Source: Flavobacteriales bacterium (lineage in GTDB: Bacteria; Bacteroidota; Bacteroidia; Flavobacteriales; Flavobacteriaceae). Taken from it: a DNA stretch of 64,000 nucleotides. Every line of letters begins with the position of its first letter. Within the stretch, counting starts at the first letter, position 1. The stretch is taken from assembly GCA_017303755.1 (NCBI GenBank), contig JAFLBS010000003.1:1-64000 (forward strand). Reading direction: 5' to 3'. Below are positions 34,659-43,200 of this stretch, one piece after another. The notes beneath the pieces are model-generated. The model saw nothing but the letters and a program-made list of their open reading frames with translations. It was not told the origin of the DNA and did no database searches. Made by a program: the position numbers and the translations under genes.

Positions 34659-36791
34659 ATGAACAAAAAAATAGTACTGATTTTCAGTTTCTTTATTGCG
34701 ATTACTACTCAGGCGCAATTGAAAAAAATCACTTTAGAAGACGGCGTTTTACAACAAGGTCGCAAATTTGGAGCCGACCGAATGACCGGTTTTCAATGGA
34801 TTCCGAATACCAACAACTACGTGTATTATACTGATGTGTGGACCAAAATGGTTTCGGCTTCAACCACTGACAAGACTACAAAAGAATTAGTAACTCTAAG
34901 CGACATCAACACGGCTTTGGCAACCAAAATCAAAAACTTTTTTGGTATGGAATGGTTGGATGCCAACACGCTTTTGGTGAATGATGGAGGCAAATTCTAC
35001 CGTTACAACATTGTGAGCAAATCAGGAAATTTAGTTCAAGAAAGTACTGAAACAAGTGAAAACCAAACTTTTGATTCATCCAAAGAAAATTTGGCTTTTA
35101 CGGAAGGAAACAATTTGTACTTCTTCAATAAAAACAAACAAAAGATTGCTGTTACTTCTAATACAGATAAAAACATTGTTTCAGGTCAAACCATTTCTCG
35201 AAATGAATTCGGAATCAGTGGTGGAATTTTCTGGTCGCCAAAATCGTCCTATTTGGCTTTTTATCAAAAAGATGAAACGAATGTTGCTGATTATCCGTTG
35301 TTAGACATCAATGAAACTCCGGGTAAATTAGAGAACATCAAATACCCGATGATTGGTCAACCTTCTGAAAAACCTCGCGTTGGAATTTACAATTTGGCTA
35401 CTCAAAAAACAGTTTTCATTTCCCCAAGAAACAATCCGGAAGATTATGTAACCAATTTGGCTTTCACACCTGATGAAAAATTCGTGTTGATTGCTGAGTT
35501 GAATCGAGGACAAAACGACATGAGTTTGAATGTGTACGATGCATCAACTGGAGCATTTGTTCGTACTATTTTAAATGAAAAAAGCAGCAAATGGGTGGAA
35601 CCCGAACATCCTGCTTTTTTCCCAAATAGTAAATCGAATAATTTTGTTTGGATCAGTGAAAAAGACGGTTACAACAATTTGTACTACTACTCTATTGATG
35701 GAAAATTAATCAAACAACTGACTGCGAATACATTTGTGGCTCGTCAAATAATAAGTGCTAATCCAGCGGGAACTGAAATTTATTTCAAAGCAACTGGACC
35801 AAATCCGACCAATATGTTGGTTTACAAAGTAGATTTAAAAGGAAAACAAACCTTGATTACGAAAGACGAAGGCGTTCATAATGTGGTGATTTCTTCGGAT
35901 GGAAATTGGTTTTTTGATGAATATTCCAATCATTCAACGCCATCAAAATCATTGTTGTACGACAAAAAACTAAAAGCGATTACATTATTAGAAAGTAAAA
36001 ATAAATACGAAGGGTATCAAATCGGAACTGCCGATATCAAAACAATAAAATCGGCTGATGGAACCACTGATTTGTATACGCGTTTAATCAAACCTAGCAA
36101 TTTTGATCCAACCAAAAAATACCCAGTTTTGGTGTACGTTTATGGCGGACCGCATGCACAAATGATTACCAATTCGTATTTGGATGGTGCCAATTTGTGG
36201 ATGTATTGGATGGCAGAGCAAGGTTATTTGGTGTTCACATTAGACAATAGAGGTTCTGACAATCGAGGTTATGCGTTTGAAAGTGCCATTCACGGGCGAC
36301 TAGGAGTAAATGAAATGGACGATCAATTGAAAGGCGTTGAGTATTTAAAATCGTTACCTTATGTAGATGGAAATCGTTTGGCGGTTCACGGTTGGAGTTA
36401 TGGTGGATTCATGACAACTTCATTGATGTTGAGAAAACCAGATACATTCAAAGTAGGTGTTGCTGGCGGACCAGTTACCGATTGGAAATGGTATGAAGTA
36501 ATGTACGGTGAACGTTATATGGACACACCAGCCGAAAACCAAAAAGGATTTGATGAAGCGAGTACGTTGAATTATGTAAAAGATTTAAAAGGAAAGTTGT
36601 TATTGATTCACGGAACCAGTGATGATGTTGTGGTGATGCAACACAATTTGGCTTTGGTGAAAAAATTTGTCGAAGCTCAAAAACAAGTGGATTTCTTTCC
36701 GTATCCAATGCACAAACACAATGTAATTGGAAAAGACCGAGTGCATTTGATGGAGAAAGTATTGAATTATGTAATTGAGAATAATAAGTAA
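34659..36791 (+). CDS. S9 family prolyl oligopeptidase / dipeptidyl peptidase IV-like
   Basis: 710 residues. Signal peptide (IALIFSFFIAITTQAQ-type, residues 1-19), an N-terminal eight-bladed propeller region (about 20-470; DPP IV N-terminal type), then an alpha/beta hydrolase domain. The nucleophile is in HGWSYGGFMTTS (Ser about 582), the Asp in HGTSDDVVVMQHN and the His in PYPMHKHNV. It cleaves X-Pro or similar dipeptides from peptides in the periplasm. A clear terminator follows. Confidence 0.94.
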   Translation: MNKKIVLIFSFFIAITTQAQLKKITLEDGVLQQGRKFGADRMTGFQWIPNTNNYVYYTDVWTKMVSASTTDKTTKELVTLSDINTALATKIKNFFGMEWLDANTLLVNDGGKFYRYNIVSKSGNLVQESTETSENQTFDSSKENLAFTEGNNLYFFNKNKQKIAVTSNTDKNIVSGQTISRNEFGISGGIFWSPKSSYLAFYQKDETNVADYPLLDINETPGKLENIKYPMIGQPSEKPRVGIYNLATQKTVFISPRNNPEDYVTNLAFTPDEKFVLIAELNRGQNDMSLNVYDASTGAFVRTILNEKSSKWVEPEHPAFFPNSKSNNFVWISEKDGYNNLYYYSIDGKLIKQLTANTFVARQIISANPAGTEIYFKATGPNPTNMLVYKVDLKGKQTLITKDEGVHNVVISSDGNWFFDEYSNHSTPSKSLLYDKKLKAITLLESKNKYEGYQIGTADIKTIKSADGTTDLYTRLIKPSNFDPTKKYPVLVYVYGGPHAQMITNSYLDGANLWMYWMAEQGYLVFTLDNRGSDNRGYAFESAIHGRLGVNEMDDQLKGVEYLKSLPYVDGNRLAVHGWSYGGFMTTSLMLRKPDTFKVGVAGGPVTDWKWYEVMYGERYMDTPAENQKGFDEASTLNYVKDLKGKLLLIHGTSDDVVVMQHNLALVKKFVEAQKQVDFFPYPMHKHNVIGKDRVHLMEKVLNYVIENNK

Positions 36792-36811
36792 TTCTGATTA
36801 AAAACAAATAA

Positions 36812-36839
36812 GAAAAACCACCAATAACGGTGGTTTTTC
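36812..36839 (+). terminator. Terminator after the S9 peptidase
   Basis: Perfect stem GAAAAACCACC / GGTGGTTTTTC, 6-nt loop. Confidence 0.88.
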
Positions 36840-36899
36840 TCGTTTGAAAATGATCCCCAACCATTTTCGTTAACAAAACCTATCTAACTATAAATAGAC

Positions 36900-37070
36900 C
36901 TAACTGAGAAAGAATTTTGCCTTGGCTACGGCAATGGTCAAAAAACTTCCTGCTACAACATCAAATACAAATTGAAGATAATTGGCAATAAAAAGAACTC
37001 GAATCAAGATAAGAGTGACTCCAATTACACCAAAAACTAAAGCATTTGATATTTTTATTTTAGTATTCAT
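36900..37070 (-). CDS. Small hydrophobic protein, 56 aa
   Basis: Starts MNTKIKISNALVFGVIGVTL and ends FLTIAVAKAKFFLS. Two hydrophobic stretches suggest a two-helix inner-membrane protein. It begins 3 nt after the stop of a second tiny membrane gene on the same strand, which supports both as a real pair. No family recognised. Confidence 0.6.
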   Translation of the reverse strand: MNTKIKISNALVFGVIGVTLILIRVLFIANYLQFVFDVVAGSFLTIAVAKAKFFLS

Positions 37071-37073
37071 TTT

Positions 37074-37208
37074 TTACTCAAAAACAAAATTCAGAACCAA
37101 ATAAAAGTAGAATATAATTGCGATTACCAAACCAATAAGACCAATTACTCGTACAATATTGACCCATTTGTTATTGCTTTCACTTCGTAGAAGACTAATT
37201 AATTCCAT
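37074..37208 (-). CDS. Single-helix membrane protein, 44 aa
   Basis: Starts MELISLLRSESNNKWVNIVR, followed by one membrane helix (VIGLIGLVIAIIFYFYLVL) and a short tail NFVFE. A polar N-terminus and one helix is a common micro-protein layout. Upstream is A/T rich with no clear promoter. Lies between the S9 peptidase terminator and the LytTR regulator gene, on the same strand as the regulator and downstream of it by 148 nt. Confidence 0.6.
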   Translation of the reverse strand: MELISLLRSESNNKWVNIVRVIGLIGLVIAIIFYFYLVLNFVFE

Positions 37209-37356
37209 AATTATTTTTTTTAGTTCCATTAGTAAGTTGACCTAAAGTGACAACTTTTTGAGGAGAAAAAAAAATAAATGGTATGAAAGTCGGTCTATTT
37301 GGTATGAAAACCGTTTGAGCTGTGATATTAATTTTTAAGAAGAGTAAAATTGAGCG

Positions 37357-38079
37357 TTATACTACGTTTAGTTTCTTTAGAAGTTCATCGTAGTAATTCT
37401 TAGAAATTGGAATTTTACTCGCAACTATAGTGACGTAATTGGTTTCAATTTTGGTCAAATAATCTAAATTTACTATGTACGACTTGTGCGTTCTAAAGAA
37501 CAAATCGCTGTTCAATCGATCAATAAAATTCGATAAAGTAGCTCTGATGAGTTCTTCTTTTTTGGTAGTTTGGATTTCGAGGTAATTGCCGTCGGATTTA
37601 ATCCACAAAATATCACTGATATTGAGTTTGGTATATTTGAATTTATCCTTCAAAAACAAAGCATCTTTAATGACAAATGCGTCGTTTTCGGTTGGTGCTT
37701 CATGTTCGGAATTACTAACTGCATGCAACGACATTTCGATCGTAGAGTACAATTGCTCTTTCTTGAACGGCTTTACTAGATAATTTACTGGATGCGTGTT
37801 TTTAGCGCGATTGAGTGTTGCACTATCCGAATACGAAGTGGTAAAAATGAATGGTATTTTATATTTTTCATTGATAAGTTCGGCCAAATCAATTCCGTCT
37901 TTGTGCGAGTTTAAATTCACATCAAGCAAAATCAAATCGGGTTTTTGCTTTTCTAAAATTGCAATAGCATCATCAAAATCCATTGCAACGTCGATTACTT
38001 CATAACCGATGGAAGATAGCATATTTCTGATATCTTCAGCAATAATAAGTTCGTCTTCTACAATTAAAATTTTAATCAT
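37357..38079 (-). CDS. LytTR-type response regulator
   Basis: 240 residues. Receiver domain (about 1-115; ILIVEDELIIAEDI, phospho-Asp in LILLDVNLNSHKDG, Lys in YLVKPFKKEQ) and a C-terminal LytTR DNA-binding domain (about 140-240; ILWIKSDGNYLEIQT, FFRTHKSYIVNLDYL). It is paired with the TPR histidine kinase directly upstream (5 nt gap). Targets unknown; LytTR regulators usually bind two direct repeats. Confidence 0.93.
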   Translation of the reverse strand: MIKILIVEDELIIAEDIRNMLSSIGYEVIDVAMDFDDAIAILEKQKPDLILLDVNLNSHKDGIDLAELINEKYKIPFIFTTSYSDSATLNRAKNTHPVNYLVKPFKKEQLYSTIEMSLHAVSNSEHEAPTENDAFVIKDALFLKDKFKYTKLNISDILWIKSDGNYLEIQTTKKEELIRATLSNFIDRLNSDLFFRTHKSYIVNLDYLTKIETNYVTIVASKIPISKNYYDELLKKLNVV

Positions 38080-38084
38080 AATCT

Positions 38085-40154
38085 TTAGGTATTTAATTCT
38101 TTTGAGGCTTTTTGGAATTCTTTTAAATCTTTAAACAACACTTCAAAAGTGGTAATAGACTCATTTTCTTTGAGTGAAAAACTTCCGCGTAATTGTTTGC
38201 TTAAAATAGTAACGAGTTTCATTCCGAGTGACTTAGGCTTATTCCAATCAAAATTAGAAGGTAGTTTTTCGCCATCATTACTTACTAACAATTGATAATC
38301 GATTGAATTAATAGCGTTTATTTTTATTGCTATTTGACCTTCTTTTTTAGTCGAAAAAGCGTGTTTGTAGGCATTTGAAACCAATTCGTTTACTATTAAT
38401 CCTAACGGAATAGCAGTGTCAAAATCGAATTGTATAGTAGAAGTTTCTATGTTGACTTTGACTGAATTTGAATCGCCTTTGTACATTGTTGAAAGATAAT
38501 GGGTCAATTCTTTAAAATAATTTTGAATGTTGACTTTATCGATGTGTTCGGATTGATATAAATTTTGGTGAATCAAACTCATGGCTTGTACTCTACTCTG
38601 ACCTTCTTGAATGGAAAGCAGTACTTTTGGATCTTCAATATCTTCGGATTGCATGTTGAGCAGACTCGATATAATTTGGAGGTTATTTTTTACTCGATGG
38701 TGAATTTCTCTTAATAATGTTTCCTTTTCGGTGAGTGAATTCTGAATTTGTTCCTTTTGTCGTTCAACTATATTCTTTTGTTTTTTATAGGATTTTAGGT
38801 TAAAGTAAATTCCGACAGTTAGTAAACTCAAAAAGAATAATGTCATCGCTATGGCAATTAAAAAATTGCGTTGTTTATTTGATTCCGATTTTAATTTAGC
38901 GTCTTTTTCATTCTGAAGTCTTTTGAGTTTTTCTTGTTTTTTATAAAACTCGTAGGTCATTTGAATTTGAGTCACTTTGTCGTTTATCTCGCTATTGAAC
39001 ATTGAGTCACTCATTTTTTTAAAAAGAACTTGATTGTGATACGCTTCTTTATAATTCCCTAATTTAGAATGTATTTGGGATAGATTCTCGTAGCAAAATT
39101 TTATTGATTCGAGTTCTCCAATTTTAGTTGATAATTGCAATCCTTTCTGAGTAAAATCTAACGCATTTCGAAATTGATTGGTTTGAGTCAGAATAACTCC
39201 TATTTCACGGTACACATCAGCTTGACCTGATTTGTTGCCTAATTGAGTATAAAGTTCTAATGCATTTTGAGCGTATTCGAGAGCTTTTGGATATTCTTTT
39301 TTTCCTAAATAGACTTTACTTAAACTACGCGATGAACCAGCCAAATTCGTTTTATAATTCAGTTTTTTCTCGTATTCGAAGCATTTTTGAAAAATGGTAA
39401 GCGCTTTATCGTATTGTTTTTGATCGAGATAATTGAGAGCAATGTTTGAATTAATTATGTTCCGAAGTCGCTCTGCTGCTGGCGATTGAATTCCATTAAT
39501 GCTTTGCAACGCTTTTTGATAATTCAGTTGTTCTTCTTCTAATTTTTCCTGCTTATTGTATATGATTGCTATATTGTTATAAATCCGTGCAATTTTGATA
39601 GGATCTTTAATTTGCTCGGCTATTTGTAAGGCTTTAGTTAAATTCTTAGATGATTCTGGGAAATTATTCAGAAACAAATAACATTGTCCTTTGATTAAAT
39701 AGGAAACACATTCATCGTCTTTGTATGCTTTATTCTTATTGGTTTTCAAAGCCAAATCAACATGATTGATAGCATCGTAAAAATCACTTCTATCAAGGTA
39801 GATTTTCCCAAAATTATTATAGCTTTTGATGATACCAAGTTGGTAGTTTATTCGCTGTGCTTGATGCATTGCTACTTTTTGAACTGAAAGTGCTTTTTCT
39901 AAATCATTTTCAGTGTATACTCTTGATATTTTTATCAGAAGATTAACTCGTACAGAATCAGCAATTGAACCGTTATCAGACTTTTTTTGTGAATCATATT
40001 TTGTGATTAGTCTTTGTAGACTATCAATTTTATGATTACTCTGTGAAAAAATTGAGAGAGTAAAACACAGCAATAATGTTGTAAAAAACAACCTCTCTTT
40101 TAAAATAAAAACTATTGGCTTAACCATACTAGCAGTATTAATCATAATTTGCAA
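38085..40154 (-). CDS. TPR-containing sensor histidine kinase (HisKA_2 type)
   Basis: 689 residues. Signal/anchor sequence (about 18-38), then six or more TPR repeats (AYYHLDRSDFYDAINH-like; for example GSSRSLSKVYLGKKEYPKAL), a coiled coil, one membrane helix (FLIAIAMTLFFLSLLTVGIYF near 430), and a HisKA_2 domain with the His in LREIHHRVKNNLQIISSLLN. HATPase_c motifs follow (LIVNELVSNAYKHAF, LGMKLVTIL). The start is uncertain: ATGs at residues 4 and 10 are possible. Cognate kinase of the LytTR regulator. Such periplasmic-TPR kinases are typical of Bacteroidetes. Confidence 0.92.
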   Translation of the reverse strand: MQIMINTASMVKPIVFILKERLFFTTLLLCFTLSIFSQSNHKIDSLQRLITKYDSQKKSDNGSIADSVRVNLLIKISRVYTENDLEKALSVQKVAMHQAQRINYQLGIIKSYNNFGKIYLDRSDFYDAINHVDLALKTNKNKAYKDDECVSYLIKGQCYLFLNNFPESSKNLTKALQIAEQIKDPIKIARIYNNIAIIYNKQEKLEEEQLNYQKALQSINGIQSPAAERLRNIINSNIALNYLDQKQYDKALTIFQKCFEYEKKLNYKTNLAGSSRSLSKVYLGKKEYPKALEYAQNALELYTQLGNKSGQADVYREIGVILTQTNQFRNALDFTQKGLQLSTKIGELESIKFCYENLSQIHSKLGNYKEAYHNQVLFKKMSDSMFNSEINDKVTQIQMTYEFYKKQEKLKRLQNEKDAKLKSESNKQRNFLIAIAMTLFFLSLLTVGIYFNLKSYKKQKNIVERQKEQIQNSLTEKETLLREIHHRVKNNLQIISSLLNMQSEDIEDPKVLLSIQEGQSRVQAMSLIHQNLYQSEHIDKVNIQNYFKELTHYLSTMYKGDSNSVKVNIETSTIQFDFDTAIPLGLIVNELVSNAYKHAFSTKKEGQIAIKINAINSIDYQLLVSNDGEKLPSNFDWNKPKSLGMKLVTILSKQLRGSFSLKENESITTFEVLFKDLKEFQKASKELNT

Positions 40155-40202
40155 CTATCAAAATTATGACTTCAATGTTGGTAAAAAAACAAAACAATAA
40201 AA

Positions 40203-40233
40203 AAAAGGTTACCCAATATATAGGTAACCTTTT
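40203..40233 (-). terminator. Terminator of the five-gene operon (48944 to 40254)
   Basis: Perfect AAAAGGTTACC / GGTAACCTTTT stem with 9-nt loop; on the minus strand it is followed by a T8 run. Confidence 0.88.
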
Positions 40234-40253
40234 AAATTCAATAATTTGAAGAA

Positions 40254-43200
40254 CTATCTTTTTATCATTCGAACAGATTGCGCTTTATCACCTTGAGTTA
40301 CAATAATGTTGTAAACTCCACTTGGATAATTAGCACCAGTTTCAAAGTTTTCGATATCATTAGTACTTACTTCTCTAGTTTCAATCAGTTTTCCTAACAT
40401 GTCGTAAACATTTATAGAAACAGGCTCTACTGAAGAAGAAGTAACATTCAATTTGAAGTTTTCACTGAATGGATTAGGAGTTCCAGAAACCATAAATACT
40501 TCACTTACAGATTTAACTGTTTGTTCTTTAAACGGATCACCTGGAGTTGTTACATTACAAACTGGTCCGAACGGAAGATAAGTTCCATCTGTATTCATAA
40601 CTGCTACATCAATGTTGTAAACAGTACCTATTGAATAATCCGTAACTAAACTAAATGCGAATGAACGAATTGGTCTATCAATAATTTGAACTGAATTTGT
40701 CAACGTATTAGTTACTCTAAAACGGTAGCTCGTTGTAGCGTATACATAGTCTGCATAAACCAAATCACTACTACTTGATAAAGTTGATCCACATTGAACC
40801 GCTCTAACTTGAGTTAAAGCAACTGGAGTTGAAACAGTACAAGCAGCTCCGTAAGGTTCCCAAATATTGTTTCTTCTAACTGCTACCTCAATTGAATAAG
40901 CTTGGTCGTATCTGTAGAATGACAAACTTCTTAAATATAAATTTCTTAAAGCGTAATCTTTGATTATAACTTCATTAGTTTCTATATCAGTTACTCTGAA
41001 ACGATATCTTTGCGCACCTGGAACCAAATTAGCATAGATAATACTATTGTAATCCTCCAATGTAGAACCACATTGAGTTGCAATTACATTAGTTACACCT
41101 GTACCAACAGTCACAGTCACTGCCAATGTTGGGCTTTCACAACCATTTAATGTTTGAGTAGCATAGTAAGTTGTTCCGTTCACCAAAACTGTTGAACTTG
41201 GTAATAAATTACCATTACTTGCTGCATCATACCATTGAATATTTGTTCCTGCAACAACTACATCAGCCAAAGTTGCTCCTACTGAGAATGTTTGAGCTGA
41301 AGAACCTGTTGGTGCTGGAGTTGAATTTACAACAATAGTCAATTCAGCTGACAATGCACACTGACCTGAATCAGGAGTAAACAAATAAGTTGTAGTTGCA
41401 GTGTTATCCAAAGCTGGCGACCAAGTACCAGTAATACCATTTAATGATGTAGTTGGTAATGCATTTAAAGCGCCACCTGAACAAATTGGAGCTACTGCGT
41501 CAAAAGTTGGAAGTACGTTTGGATTAATTACCACATCAACTAAACCTCTTGGACTTTCACATCCATTTAAAGTTTGAGACACATAATAAGCACCTGTAAC
41601 TAAAACGGTAGAAGTTGGTAAACTATTTCCGTTCGTTTCTGCATCGTACCATTGTAAACTTGTACCTGTTATAGCTAAATCAGCAATGGTTGCACCATCA
41701 CATAATTCAAAACTAGAATTATTAGAAATATCCATAGTTCCATCCAAACATTGTGTCGGAACCCAACCTGTTAATGGTGGATATAAACCTGCAGGAACAG
41801 TAGTGTTTTCAAAACCTGTAGAAGCTATATCTCCACAACACCATAATACCCATTTTGTAGTATCGTAAGATAATCTTAATGAAGTATCTGTACTTAAGTG
41901 AAACGATGCCTTACCATTTAGTAAACCTTCGTAAACATAAGTTCCTGATAAAAATCCACACTGACCTGTAAAAGTTACATTAAGATCTGCTGATACTGGC
42001 GGAGGTGTTGAATTAACAGTTATGATTAATGTAGTAGTACTTGCACATTGTCCCGCATCAGGAGTAAATGTGTACGTTGTAGTTGTTGTATTATTCAAAG
42101 ATGGTGACCAAGTACCAGTAATACCATTTAATGATGTAGTTGGTAATGGTGATAATACATCTCCTGAACATATTGGAGCAACTGAATCAAAAGTTGGAGT
42201 TACAACTGGATTGAATACCGCTGAAACTGAATCAGTACCAATACATGTTCCGTTAGTAGCTGTTAAAGTATACGTACCTGATGTAGTTACATTTACTGAT
42301 AAGCCATTAGTTGCTCCTACAATTGTACCACCATCAGCGGCAGTCCATAGTAAGTTGGGTATTGTCGTAATAGCTAAATTAGAAATTGCAACTGTTCCAG
42401 CACCAAAAACATTATCAGTAGTAAACATATTGAAACTAAAAGTATCACCTGCGTTTACTGTAAGAGTCATACTTCCTGATTGAGATAATCCACCACTAGT
42501 ATCATAACCATTCATATTCGTTGGAGTTCCATTAACAATAACTCTTGGAATATCAAATTGAGCTCCATCACCAGTATTGTAGTTCCAATCAAATGAAATG
42601 CTAGCGCTACTAGGCATTGTAATAGAGTAATCAGTGTTACCATTAGTATTACTTCCATTATTTCCGCTTGTTAAAACGATTGAAGCTGGTGCAGCTGAAG
42701 TATCTACATTTCCATCAGCATTCGAATTTGTAAATGTCCAATTCGCAACATCGTAAGCTCCTGAAAAACCATTTGTTACACTTGTTCCTGAAACAGTGGC
42801 TGTTAGTGTTACTGTATCACCTTCACAAGCCGTAGCAGGTTGAGCAATATCCACAACTGGAGTAGCATTGATTGTTAATTCTAATACTTGAGAATCACAT
42901 CCTGAAACTTCAGTATAGGTACCTGATGCAGTATAAGTAGTTCCATTTACAGACCAAGTATAACTATCACAAGCAGAAATCGTTGTTGTAGTAACATTAC
43001 CTGGATTCACAACAACTGTCATAGTTGTTGGTCCACCACATTGTCCTGCATCTGGAGTGAAAGTATACTCTGTTGTAGCTGTATTATTAATTGCTGGAGA
43101 CCAAGTTCCAGTGAAACCGTTATTTGATGTTGTTGGTAATGTAAAACTACCGCCTGAACAAATTGGGGCAACTTGAGTAAATGTTGAAGTTACGTTTGGT

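Noticed and set aside
42022-42483. 153-codon frame antisense to the giant surface-protein gene
   Set aside because: Low-complexity Val/Pro/Thr-rich shadow of the repetitive opposite strand with no upstream signals.
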